NCBI RefSeq assembly: GCF_000346465.2
Contig: NC_034011.1
Span: 19,323,928 to 19,387,927, forward strand
Length of the DNA stretch: 64,000 bases
Direction of reading: 5' to 3'
Source: Prunus persica
Taxonomy: Eukaryota; Streptophyta; Magnoliopsida; Rosales; Rosaceae
Below the pieces are notes generated by a model that saw only the letters and a program-made list of their open reading frames with translations, was not told the origin of the DNA and made no database searches. A program made the position numbers and the translations under genes. Below, one piece after another: positions 9,541 to 21,729 of the stretch. Numbering within the stretch: position 1 is the first letter of the stretch; the number at the start of each line of letters is the position of its first letter.

Positions 9541-12500
9541 ATGGATGCAAATTATGGATGCCCTCAAAACAAAGGCTATGACAGAGATATTTGTCTCGTA
9601 GACAGCGCAACTACTCATACGATCCTTCAAGATCGAAAGTATTTCTCAAAATTAATGCTTACAAAAGCAAAGGTAACAACCATATCAGGTCCTGCAGATC
9701 TGATTGAAGGTTCAGGAATAGCCCAAATTATGTTACCGAATGGAACAATACTGTCCATTTCAGATGCTTTGTATTCACCTAACTCCAGAAGGAATCTGTT
9801 GAGTTTCAAAGATATACGTTTGAATGGCTACCATGTTGAAACAAAGAAAGAGGAAAACATGGAATATCTTTGTATTACCTCCAGTGATACTCAAAAGCAT
9901 ATACTGGAAAAGCTTTGTGAGCTCTCATCAGGGTTGTATTACACAACTATACGGACAATTGAGGCACATAGTGTCATGGACCAAGAGTCCACTGACTCAA
10001 ATGCTTTTAAGCTTTGGCATGACAGGTTGGGTCATCCTGGATCCACCATGATGCGCAGGATCATCACCAACTCTAAAGGACATCCCTTGTTGACTAAACA
10101 CATTATGTTATCAAGCGACATCTTTTGCCAAGCTTGTTCACAAGGGAAGTTGGTGATCAGACCATCACAACCAAAGGTTGATGTTGAGTCTCCATCATTT
10201 TGGCAGAGAATTCAAGGGGACATTTGTGGACCCATTCATCCCCCATGTGGACCATTTCGATACTTTATGGTCTTGGTAGACGCATCTACCCGATGGTCAC
10301 ATGTTTGTCTTTTATCTACTCGGAATATGGCATTTGCTAGGCTTTTGGCTCAGATAATTAAATTACGAGCCCAATTCCCAGATTATCCCATTAAGTCAAT
10401 CAGACTCGATAATGCTGGTGAATTTACATCTCAGACTTTTGATGACTACTGCATGTCACTAGGCATTGATATTGAACATCCTGTTCCCCATGTGCATACT
10501 CAAAATGGCTTGGCAGAAGCTTTAATTAAACGCCTTCAATTGATAGCACGCACTTTGCTAATGAAAACAAAGTTGCCAGTTTCTGCTTGGGGATATGCCA
10601 TTTTACATGCAGCATCGCTTGTGCGATTGAGGCCCGTCACCAACAATCAATGTTCTCCAATACAACTCGTATTGGGAAATCAACCAAACATTTCACATTT
10701 AAGAATTTTTGGGTGTGCGGTATATGTGCCCATTGCACCACCGCAACGTACTAAGATGGGCCCTCAACGCAGATTGGGAATTTATGTTGGTTTTGATTCA
10801 CCATCTATCATCAGATACTTGGCACCCCTGACGGGTGATATTTTTACCGCACGATTTGCGGATTGTGATTTTGATGAGACAATCTTCCCACCATTAGGGG
10901 GAGAAAAATCTGTGTCTAAAGAACAAGGCAAACTCATTCCTGAAAAACGACATGAATTATCCTGGAATGTATCCACATTGTCTCATCTCGATCCTCATAC
11001 TGCTCAATACGAAAACGAAGTGAGAAGGATCGTTCACCTCTAAAGTATTGCCAATCAGATGCCAGATGCATTTAATGATGCAGCAAAGGTGACGAAATCT
11101 CATATCCCAGCTGCAAATGCACCCGCACGGATTGATGTCCATAATGGACAAAGCAATGTCCCAGCAAATGGTTCATCTGCTGCACGCCTAAAACGTGGCA
11201 GACCACTAGGCTCAAAGGATTCAATTCCTCGAAAGAGGAAGTTGATGGACAAAATGAATCCAAATGAAATAAATAGAGAGCCCACAATTCATAATTCAAA
11301 TGCCCCCAAAGAGGGACAGGTACTTCTTGACAAGGAAAACGTCATTGGTGAGACAAGTGCTCCTGGAGTGGCAACCGTACCTGAAAGTCAAGAAATCTCC
11401 ATAAATTATACGTCCACTGATGAATTGTGGAGTAGAAATGAGATGATCATCGATGATATATTTGCATTCTCAGTGGCTGCTGAGATCATAAAAGATGATG
11501 ATATTGAGTCGTGCTCTATTAATGAATGTACACAGAGGCAAGATTGGCCCAAGTGGAAAGATGCAATCCAGGCAGAATTAAATTCTTTGAAAAAAAGGAG
11601 TGTTTTTGGACATATTAGTCCAACTCCACCCAATGTGAACCCTGTAGGTTACAAGTGGGTATTTACAAGAAAGCGCAATGAGAAAAATGAGATCTCAAGG
11701 TATAAAGCGCGACTCGTTGCGCAAGGTTTTTCACAAAGGCCTGGAATTGATTATGTGGAAACGTACTCTCCAGTAATGGACACAATTACATTCCGTTACC
11801 TAATAAGTTTGGCGGTTTCAGAAAAACTTGAAATGAGACTCATGGATGTCATTACCGCATATTTGTATGGAGAATTGGATACAGATATATACATGAAAGT
11901 TCCAGAAGGATTCAGGTTGCCTGAAGCAGCCAGAAACAAACCACGGGACATGTTCTCAGTTAAATTGAGAAAATCATTATATGGGCTAAAACAATCTGGA
12001 CGAATGTGGTACAATCGTCTCAGTAAGTATTTACTGAAGGAAGGATACACAAATGATCCTATTTGCCCATGTGTGTTTATTAAGAAATCAGAGTCTGGAT
12101 TTGCGATAGTGGCAGTATATGTCGACGACATGAATCTCATTGGAACTTCTGAAGAGCTTCAAAAGACTGCTGATTATCTCAAACGTGAGTTTGAGATGAA
12201 GGACCTTGGAAAGACAAAATATTGTCTTGGCTTGCAGATTGAGCACAGTGCTAATGGAATTTTGGTGCATCAATCAACTTATACTGAGAAAGTATTGGAA
12301 CGGTTTGGCATGGATAAAGCCCATCCACTTAGCACTCCAATGGTCGTTCGATCGCTTGACACTAAGAAAGACCCATATCGTCCAAAAGAGAATGATGAAA
12401 TGGTCCTTGGTCCAGAAGTACCATATCTTAGTGCAATAGGTGCTTTATTGTACCTAGCACAATGTACCAGACCAGACATATCATTCTCAGTAAATCTGTT

Positions 12501-13167
12501 AGCAAGGTACAGTTCTGCTCCAACAAGGCGACACTGGACCGGCATCAAACATGTTCTACGATACCTTCGTGGGACAACAGACATGGGGTTATTCTATTCC
12601 AGTGAATCGACCAATGCCCAGAGTATTATTGGTTATGCTGATGCAGGATATCTCTCTGATCCACATCAAGGACGATCACAGACTGGGTATGTATTTACAT
12701 GTGGAGGAACTGCGATCTCATGGCGCTCAACAAAACAAACATTAGTGGCCACATCTTCTAATCACTCAGAAATACTTGCCCTCCATGAAGCCAGTCGTGA
12801 ATGCGTTTGGTTAAGGTCGGTAATCCATCACATCCGAAGCACATGTGCCCTACCCTCAACAACAGACACTCCAACAATTCTGAATGAGGACAATGCAGCT
12901 TGTATTGCTCAGATCACAGGAGGATATATCAAGGGTGACAGGACCAAGCACATATCACCAAAGTTTTTCTATACACATGAGCTCCAGAAGAGTAAAGAAA
13001 TCAAAGTCAGACAAATCCGTTCAAGTGATAACCTGGCAGATCTCTTCACTAAATCATTGCCGAAATGTACATTCCAAAAGTTAGTGCATGGCATCGGATT
13101 ACGACAACTCTGCAAGCAATCAAGTTGGAGCATGCAAAATCAGGGGGAGCATTCAAAAGTCCTCTAA
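9541..13167 (+). pseudogene. Copia pol (protease-integrase-RT-RNase H), one nonsense mutation
   Basis: One frame runs from the ATG at 9541 to 13167, broken only by TAA at 11041-11043, most simply a CAA-to-TAA change. Protease active site DSATTHT is near residue 21 (Ala in place of the usual Gly). The integrase zinc region has HDRLGHPG and FCQACSQGK. The catalytic D-D-E set is GDICGPI, RLDNAGEF and NGLAEALIK. The RT has the YVDDM box, preceded by KARLVAQGFSQRPGIDY. RNase H has GYADAGYLSDP and EDNAACI. The second half after the stop (from ATG 11059) stays fully open, so the stop is recent. All domains are present at family-typical size. Confidence 0.94.
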
Positions 13168-13286
13168 CATAGGACATATGCACGTTGTACTCTTTTTCCT
13201 TCGCTTAGGTTTTTTCCCACTGGGTTTTTCCGAGCAAGGTTTTAATGAGGCAACCAATCTAGGGACATGTGGTCTCCAAGGGGGAG

Positions 13287-13727
13287 TGTTGTAAAAGTTT
13301 GAAGGTGGAGCCCACAGAGGAAGTTTCCTTGCATCTTCCAGGAACTTTCCTTCCCCGTATTTATCAATTCAGGAAGTTTCCTTGCATCTTCCAGGAACCT
13401 TCCCTTCCCTGTATTTTACCAAAACCTTAGCCTATAAATAGCATATCACTTGCAATGAAATGTGTGACCAACGGAGAAAAGAAAGAAAAGGGAGAAGAGA
13501 AAAAGAAGAGAGAAGAAGAAGAGAAAAGAAGAGGGTAAGTAAGCAGAGAGAAAATTCAGTGAGTCACACATATTGTAAACACTATTGTAGTCATATTATT
13601 ATATAGTGAAAGGTTACTGTTGCTGCTCTCCGAGGACGTAGGCATAGCCGAACCTCGTTAAATACTGTGTCTCATCTACTTTACGTGCAGCTCAAAATTC
13701 GCACATATCCCAGGTTATTTTATAATA
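13287..13727 (+). repeat. Copia 3' LTR
   Basis: 441 bp, matching 7133-7574 apart from about ten transitions and one missing G next to the TATA box. It ends TATAATA where the 5' copy ends TATAACA. The TSD TATGC follows directly. Confidence 0.97.
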
Positions 13728-13959
13728 TATGCGAGAATATACAATATAGCATAATTAAGGCTAAAGCTTTTTCATGCATATCAAGTGACAGTCAGAGAAA
13801 TCAAACTCACGATCTCCGGAACCATAACTCTCCTACTAATACTATGTTAGGTAATATTGCTACATGCAGGATATGTACGATGGTATATTTTTATGTCATA
13901 TAATATGTTTTGTCTTAGCAGAATATGAAAAACATTGCGTCTCGGTTTGTTCAAGATTT

Positions 13960-14900
13960 CATTGATGCCAATGTTATAGTTCCTTCACTTGGGAGTAATT
14001 CTTCATGCTTTCTTTCAATCATCAACAAGGCATATATACAACCCTAATAGTATAATTACACGAAGATAAATAAGGTAAGCTAGAATGTGTCCTATTTTTC
14101 TACTAATTACATAATTATCGCAAATTTCCCTTCAAGTTGGTGCATAGATGTCACACATGCCTAAATTGTCAACAAATTTAGAAAACATAACTCATATATT
14201 CTCCCCCATTATCACGGCGAAGGACTTAAACATGTGCTTTGCATTGAGTAAGAATCATTGCATGTAATTTATGAAATAGAAAGTTCACTTCTCCTTTGGA
14301 CTTCATCAGTCATACCCAGGTCATCCTGGTACAGTCATCAATAAATGTAACAAATTAACGTGCTCCATCCAATGTAGGAACTAGAGAGGGATTCGAAACA
14401 ACCAAATGAATGGTCATAAAAGGAACTGAACTTTTTCCGACACTTGACGGAAAAGAAGTACAATGACTTTCAATGAGTTCACAAATGTCATAATGAAAAC
14501 TGGGAATATCAATTCTGGAAAACAATGAAGGAAATGGTTTTCTGCAGGTAGTCAAAGGAAGTATGCCCCTAACGTGGATGCCATAGCCATATATCAGACT
14601 TCTTCTTCTTCTTCCCCCTTAGAACCGTCCACAGTCAAAACCTAACGCAACTTATTTGAACTCTTTGACACCAAATATAAGTAATACAACTTACTTTGCC
14701 TAACACCAGAACCAATCGTTTGTCTCATTTAGATGTCCTTAAACACATAAAAGTCTGGCCAAAAAATCACAATAGAGTATAAATCAGTAGTTATTTGAGC
14801 AACCGATAAGAGATTATAATTCAAAGAGGGGAGAACCAATACAAAATCTAATTTCAAATCAGTAAGAGACATGGATCCCTATCCAACAACTGGGGCTGAA
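13960..14900 (-). mobile_element. Degraded Ty1-copia relic, antisense (pre-integrase/integrase)
   Basis: The minus strand shows DICELIESHCTSFP, then SSVPFMTIHLVVSNPSLVP and TLDGAR, then VTFIDDCTRMTWV. These are the start of a copia integrase core. Past it are weak matches to the second catalytic block, broken by stops. It is unrelated in sequence to the intact element next door and much older. Ends are uncertain; no LTRs found. Confidence 0.82.
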
Positions 14901-15250
14901 GTACCATTGGGAGTGTGTTGTATCGATGACGACGTAAAATTAATTCACTAACTATCTAATTAAAAATACTCGCAAGTGTATGAATCTATTGGAGTACGAA
15001 TTTGTACATACGAAATCATTTCCTCAAGGACTTGATAGTTTATATGCAAATCTAGTTTGAATATGTTAAGAGCACTTAATTTAACACAATCGTAATGATA
15101 TTATATAAACTGGACAAGGAATGAAAGAAGAAAAATGAAAAATGACAAAGCAAGGGAAAAGTGACCAATCTTTTCTAACTAGGCGACCGGTCGTTTTTCA
15201 CAATGAGCTTAAGTCTCGGAAGAAAACCAAAGTGACCGGTTGTTTCTCAC

Positions 15251-15828
15251 TAGGGGTGGGCACCGGGACCGGAAAACCGGAACACCGAACCGAACCGGTG
15301 AAAAAAAACCGGAAAAAAAACCGGTTGACCAAAAAAGTCAACAAACCGGACCGGAACCGGACCGAACCGGTTCCAACCGGTTCCGGTTCCGGTTTTACAT
15401 CTCTCCGCACCGGACCGGACCGAACCGGACCGGTCATATATTTTATATTTATATTTTTACAAAATTTTAAAATCTAATGCCATATTTTAACTTTTATAAT
15501 CACTAATTTTCCAAGTTCAACTTCAAAAAAATTCTAAATGTATGAATTGGATTATTTGTTCATTTTTAAGCTAAAAAAATAAGTTATTTATTATAATTTT
15601 TTTTATAAAAAAAATTAAAAAAAATTATTTTTTTAAAAAAAAATTAAAAAATTAAAAAATAATAATCCGGTTCAAAACCGGAACCGGTCAGAACCGGTTA
15701 GAACCGAACCGGCCGGTTTTTGAAATTTTTTTTGCCTAAACCGGACCGAACCGGACCGGTTAAATAATACCGGTTTCGGTTCCGATTTGAGGTGAGAACC
15801 GGACCGAACCGGACCGCGCCCACCCCTA
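15251..15828. mobile_element. hAT-type non-autonomous element rich in ACCGG motifs
   Basis: Terminal inverted repeats are TAGGGGTGGGCAC and its complement (GCGCCCACCCCTA). A perfect 8-bp TSD TTTCTCAC lies at 15243-15250 and 15829-15836. Subterminal regions are arrays of ACCGGACCGAACCGG-like words on both sides of an AT-rich core. ORFs across the arrays are compositional artefacts. Confidence 0.93.
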
Positions 15829-15959
15829 TTTCTCACCAGGCCACCAGTCGTTTTATACAGACACGAGATTCACTTTATTCATGTAGATATATTATTATAT
15901 ATTCTTGTAGATATATTATCATATTGTGTAGGTATATTGTCCTATTGCCTATTACATAG

Positions 15960-16447
15960 TAGGGGTGGACATTGGAACCGAAGAACCGATCAACCGAACC
16001 AAACCGGACCAGAAAAAATTGAAAAAAAAACCTTGTTGACCAATTCTATACCCCCAACAAACTGAACCAGCTAAATTAAAAAATATATAATTTTAATATT
16101 TATTTATATTCAATGTTGTATTTTTAATCTCATAACTAATATTTACCCAAGTTCAATTTCAAAACATCTCTCTTTTCTAGCCTTAATATTTCTTTTTGTA
16201 TGAAATTGAATAATTTGTTAATTTTCAAGCCAAAAAAAATAAAATTTAAGTTGAAATTTGTATAAAAAAATAATTGGAAAAGATAATAATAATAATTCGG
16301 TTCAAAATCGAAACTGGTTCAACCCAAACCAAATGGTTTTATAAATTTTTTTGTTAAATTTGGACCAAGCCGAACCAGATAAATAGTATCGGATTCGATT
16401 CCAATTTGAGGCAAAAACCGTTCCAAACCGAACCGTGCACACCCCTA
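15960..16447. mobile_element. hAT-type element, diverged relative of the 15.25-kb copy
   Basis: Ends are TAGGGGTGGACA and TGCACACCCCTA, with a perfect 8-bp TSD TTACATAG at 15952-15959 and 16448-16455. It has the same layout as its neighbour, with degraded ACCGAACC words and an AT-rich core. The ends match the neighbour better than the middle does. Confidence 0.92.
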
Positions 16448-16455
16448 TTACATAG

Positions 16456-18540
16456 GTATATATGTCTTTTTTCAAATTTTCAACAATGTGTAATAGTATT
16501 TTATGTACCTTTTTTTATGTAGGTTACAAATAAAATTGTCTATTTTTGTATCTGACTTATAGGTAGTCTTCTAATTAATGTTTTTAACTGATAGGTAACA
16601 CGATTTATTACTAAGTTTTTTTGTTGCTAATCATAACACTATTTATTTGTATGTCACGTACATAATTTCATGTGGGTGCTTACTTATCATTGATTAAATT
16701 AGGTCAATATTATAAAGGAAAGAATTCAAAATTTAAATTCTGAAATTAAATTACAAGGAAATAATGCATTTACCTCAAAGGATAAAATCGACACAAAAAA
16801 AAAAAATAAATGTCAAAGGACCTACGTCTAAAACAAAAAATGCGTGGACTAAACCCAATGACAACTAATCATTTTGGACATAGATCTAAGAAGTCCAATT
16901 TTTTGTTATTTATATTTTGTGAGAGGTCCCCTCACACATGAAATCCTGGCTCCACCACTGCAACATAGCAATGCCAAGCTGGCCCTTAAGCTTATTAGGA
17001 TTATAACATGAACCAACATGATACTATGTTAGGTAAGATAATCACTAAACCTAAAAAAACTTAAGCCTACTATGTTAGGTATATGATGCTAATGACAGGA
17101 GTTTCTCACATAATAAGGTTCCTCAAGGCAGTGGGTTGCTTTCATTGATGCAAAGATCACTACCTTCCATGTTTCAATTGATTGCAGCTTGACACAACTA
17201 AAGATTAAAGAAACATGACAAAGCTTGAGAAAAGACCGGATAAAAAGTAAAGTAGGCATGACCTTTAAAACTTCTGTACACTTACCATAAGAAAAGGCAT
17301 AAATTCAAGCACCACTTTAACTTTATTTATCAGACTATACTTTCAAGTGGGGTATACCGATAGACAAGAAAATCAATTGTGGACGACAGGACATGAGAGG
17401 AAAATAGACAAATTGCAAGAAGAATCAAGAAATGGGACCAACATGCAACATCAATCTTTCAATTTTCCAACATCCACTGAAAAAAGCTCCACCAATCCTG
17501 CCCTGCATGATTATCAACAATGTGCTTCTCATGATCATCAACAATGTGCTAACTTTTTCTTTTACTAAAGTTTCTCTCCCACAAACTATTTTCTCTCTCT
17601 TTCTTTTCTCTGAGCAACTTCCCTTACTTATGCATGTGCGGAGGTTTCTAGTTTGTATAAAAATAATGTATAGTACGCACTTTTTTCAAAAGTAAATTTG
17701 GAGTTTCCCCTTAAAATTATATTTTTCTTATATACAATCCATCACTTTATTTTTCTCTGAGTAAAATTCAATTTTTATAAGTAAAATTCAACTATTAGAA
17801 TTCAACTGAGCAACTTACCTAATCAAATTTAAAATATTATTTATTATAAATTTAGACTCCAAAAGTACCCCTAATCAACACTTTAGAAGTGGTAAAGGCC
17901 CAATTGATTTTCTTTCAACTTTCCTTATGTTGTCCCTTTTTTTTTTGAGAAAAAAAAAATTATTTATTTTTGCTGAAGAGAAGGGATTCTTTTTTGTTGA
18001 TGAAATAAGAAAAAGGATTTTAATCAACAAGACAAGAACATTACAACAAAAGACTCCCCTTCCCCTAAACTTTTGCTCATTAAAAAAAAAAAAAAAAAAG
18101 AACATTACAAAAGGTCCTCTTATAAAACCTGTTGGATGAGCACAGTGGTTCCTGCACCCATGAAGGCATATTAACTAAAGATATAGCTAGGCTAGCCAAC
18201 CTATGTACCTATTATTTTTATATAAATAATGTACCTATTATTTTTATAGCTAGGCTAGTCGGTTTTCAAACCTCAATTGAAGGGATAATGTACCTATTAT
18301 TTTTAATAGATAATGTTTCTATCTTTTCTAATAAATAATGTTCCTCTTTTTCATATATAAATTATGCACCTATTTTGTAAATATAAATAATGTACCTACT
18401 TCGAATCTATTTAGACTATTGTGAATATAATTTACCTATGTCCCATATAAAAAGGGATAGGTAAATTATTTTCATTTGAGAATAAAATATTAGTAGAAAT
18501 ACTACATAAATTTGTATAGGCGAAAAGTACCGGGAGCATT
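16456..18540. other. Intergenic, AT-rich, one duplicated block, no supported gene
   Basis: 17105-17240 is the second copy of the block seen at 6.56 and 21.43 kb. 18180-18400 is a loose tandem repeat of AATAATGTACCTATTATTTTT. I see no open frame with protein-like composition. Confidence 0.6.
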
Positions 18541-18549
18541 TTTGTTCAT

Positions 18550-19060
18550 CACTTTAATCCAAGGTGTATGCTTGTTACTCTTCTCAACACTTGACACGCA
18601 TCCATAAACATAACCACTCTTATGCAATGGGAGATGCTTTTAAAGTGCTTTTGTCACTTATTGCTCGGATTATGGTAACACTCTTTGTAGCTTTGGTGGC
18701 TTGTCCACCACCATTTTCTATTCACAGCTTTGGTTACTGGTTCCTCTTCGGTGGGTGTGGTCGTGCGTTGATGGCGATGCTGTTCAGTTATGGGTGGTGT
18801 GGCATCTCCCTGTTCATTTTCCTAGGTTTCATTTTGTTTATGTTGTGTTGTTTGGGTTCTTTCCCTCTTGTGTCTTGTGTTTATTGCTTTGTAGGAACTC
18901 TTCTTTGTCTGGGTGAGAAGCTTGGTTCTAGCCTTGTGCCTTTGAGGTCTAGCTGCTTCTACCTAGTTTTTGTGTCTTGCTTTTGAGCTTTTGGCTTTGT
19001 TTGTATTCTGTTTTCTCTGGGTTTCTTTAATGAGATCAGACTTCGACCAAAAAAAAAAAC
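18550..19060 (+). mobile_element. Probable 3' end of a poly(A)-tailed retroposon
   Basis: GT-rich sequence ends TTTAATGAGATCAGACTTCGACC and then a run of about ten A. The TTTGTATTCTG...TTTAATGAGATC style is typical of plant LINE 3' ends. No ORF2 match is visible and no TSD was found. Confidence 0.4.
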
Positions 19061-20290
19061 CATGATTACATAAATCAAAGTAAAAAGTTAACCATAGTTA
19101 TGCCTATGAACACATGTTAAATATTAAGAAAGGTGGTAAGCATACAACTTGGGTTAAAGTGGTGAGCAAAAATATTTTCAAAAGTACCACCCCGTATATA
19201 TTTCCCTATAAATGCATTAATGTATATGGATTGAGATTGTAGATGTGGTAATGAAAAAGAGTTATTTACACTAACACTCCTTGAGGTTGTTTGTGTATAT
19301 GCAAATGAAAAAATTAACCTCAATGAATGTATATGCAATCTAATCTTAAAGGCAAACTTTGTCATTTGTAGAATTTTTATTTTTTTTATTGGTATAAAAT
19401 CATCAATCTTTGGACGAAAAATCAATGAACAGGGGTTTACTTTAGGAGGTTTTGTGAAAAAGTTGAAAACTTTAGGAGGTGCTAGTGTAAATAACTCAAC
19501 TAAAATTTTAGACACAGTTGACTCAAATACACGGTTTGACAAATTTTGAATGCTAAAGGAAATAGGAGAAAAACTGAAACCATTAAATGTCCAGAAAACA
19601 TGAGGTTGATGGCATGGTTTGTAAATTAATGATAATAGATGGATAACAGTGAATTACTTTAGTTAAAGGTTGAAAAGTAGGTGGGTTATTGTATAGAGTT
19701 TCAATTATAAAGAGAGAAACTGGTCGTTCCAAATTATGGTTTTCTCTTTTCTGCACTGATTGAGAAAGCTCAAAGGAACCTGAAAAGAAAGGCCCGAACC
19801 GAAGGGGGTAAACTAATACCACACTCGCAAGACCAGCATAACAGAAGGTGAACTCTTTGGTGTGACAGTCTAACCACGTAATGTTATTAATCAAAGTGTT
19901 ATAATATGATTAAATTATATGACTGATATAACTTGAGGATATAAAAAATACTTACGTGTGATGGTCACATCGAAGAATTTCTTTTACTTATGAAAAATTT
20001 CTTTTACATGTGATGGAAATAAAATCTTTAGGCCAAAAGAAAATCGTGAAATGGATTGTTATCACTAGAACAATCTGCATAACTAATAATTCGACTTAAC
20101 GAAGCAGCACCACTTTAATCTATGAATTATCAGATTCTGAAAGGGCACCCATGTTCACATTCCCAAACCTAAGACAATTCGGGGGAGTTAAAACAAAACA
20201 AATTATTAAATAAAGGACAACTCTCCAAACCTAAGATTATATGTAACTTATTTTTTATAAATGCATGTTTAGAAATGATAAGTTAAAATA
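19061..20290. other. Intergenic, nothing recognised
   Basis: AT-rich sequence with only short open frames. No protein-family, tRNA or transposon-end signature was seen. Confidence 0.5.
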
Positions 20291-20319
20291 TTCAAGTTAC
20301 AATCCGGTTGTACGGTGAA

Positions 20320-20985
20320 TTAGTTTTCGATCGGGAAACCCTAGCCCCTTTCTCCCAAAAAATATTCTTAGAGCCTTTTTCACTTTGAGGGGGGAAGAAG
20401 CCATTGTTCTTCCCCCCTCTCCTCTCTTCTCTTCCTCTCTTCCTCCTTTCACCTTTTCCCCCATTTTCAAAGACAAAGGGTTTTCCCTATTTGTCTTAGT
20501 TTTGTTATGATTTTCATCCAACCATTATTGGCGGTTGCGGCTCAGCGTCGGATCTTCACCTGCATTTCAGCGTCGGATCTCCACCACCATCTTTTTTGCA
20601 ATTTCTTTGTGTTTGGAATAAGTTGCAGAGACTCTTTGGGTTCTCTGTGTAGTTTTCACCTCTCCTTTTGTGAGAGTTTTTCATCTCTCCTTGGTGAGAG
20701 TTTTATTTGTATTATTATAGCTTGGTTTTTTCAAGCTTTATCTCTTTTTTTATTATTCTAAGTTTGCAATCTTAGTTGGGATGCCTATGCCAGAGTTTCT
20801 TCGATCTTGCCTGATCGTTGGTGGAGACATACCTGATTTTCTTAATTTTGATATTAGACCGCTCCGTTATTGTAATGGCCCTTTTGTGGCTAGTTTGTAT
20901 TGGCCCTTTGTGGCTAGTGGCTTTTTTGGCTGAATTATAAATGTAATCATAGAATTTCTCAAAAAAATAAAAATAAATAAATAAA
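20320..20985 (+). mobile_element. Probable retroposon with poly(A)-like tail
   Basis: CT-rich start (CCCTAGCCCCTTTCTC), two GTCGGATCTTCACC-like repeats, then a 3' end reading GGCTGAATTATAAATG, ATCATAGAATTTCTC and an A-rich tail. The same 3' end occurs at 27838-27898 with a pure A tail, so it is a dispersed poly(A) retroposon family. The coding part is absent or unrecognisable. Confidence 0.45.
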
Positions 20986-21125
20986 GGAAAACTCCCCAGA
21001 GCACATGAGGATTGGAGGTTTCGAACTTAAAATCTCCGAAAATTACAACTCTGATACCATTAAAGAAGAAATGAATAAAAAGCTTAATTTCTGTCACGGA
21101 AACAACCAAACCAATACAATATGCA

Positions 21126-21406
21126 TTATATATATAAAGCAAAAGGTAGAGAATGGTAAAATTTTCAAAATACTAGAAAATGCCCTTAGTTAATGCAAAC
21201 ATTAAGAATTGAAATTATTAACTAAATGAGGATAATATGGTAAATTCACACTTTTTCATATTTAAAAAAATTTAAAAAAAATCAGATAATAGATCATATT
21301 TTTATGGAACACAACTATCCATTATCTTTTTTAATTCTAAAATAAATTTAATTATTTTTTTTTAAAAAGCCTCTCGCAGGTACGGAAATACGTACGGAGA
21401 GGCTAG
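21126..21406 (+). mobile_element. Non-autonomous Helitron, small
   Basis: Starts TATATATATAAAGCAAAAGG (the TC start is mutated). Its 3' hairpin CCTCTCGCAGG...ACGGAGAGG is followed by CTAG and T. Same family as 3780-4037. Confidence 0.75.
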
Positions 21407-21729
21407 TGTATATGTAGCCAAATGACATGACTTTCTTACAAAATAAGGTCCCCCAAGGCAATGTTGGATTGCTTTTATTGTGATGCCAAATCACTGCAGC
21501 TTGACACTACTAAAGAAAATGATAAGTCCTGCTACATTTATCAACAGCTGTGAAAAGAGGAGGAGTAGTAAAACTTTTGTTTGCTTAATTATTTAAGAAA
21601 AGGAGTGGGGTTGGAAAACTCCTCTGTTCTTGCATATTGTAGAGGGATTGATGTATGCATACAATAACAATAGGGCATGCAGTTAATTATAACATGCTGC
21701 AGACATGAACTAGATACCGAGGACTAACT

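Larger units (their letters stand above)
7133..13727 (+). mobile_element. Ty1-copia LTR retrotransposon, nearly complete
   Basis: The LTRs are 7133-7574 and 13287-13727, with a perfect TSD TATGC at 7128-7132 and 13728-13732. The order gag, protease, integrase, reverse transcriptase, RNase H is Ty1-copia. By eye the LTRs differ at about ten substitutions (all transitions) and one single-base indel over about 441 bp, so the insertion is fairly young. One in-frame stop interrupts pol. The 3' LTR terminus reads TA instead of CA. A primer-binding region follows the 5' LTR (CGTTATCAGCACG) and a purine tract (CCAAGGGGGAG) precedes the 3' LTR. Confidence 0.97.

Noticed and set aside
15142..15477. Pro/Thr/Arg-rich ORFs on both strands
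   Set aside because: They come from ACCGG word arrays of a hAT element.
18564..18986. 140-codon hydrophobic plus-strand ORF
   Set aside because: T/G-rich DNA upstream of a poly(A)-type tail; the Leu/Phe/Cys-rich product looks like translated retroposon DNA.
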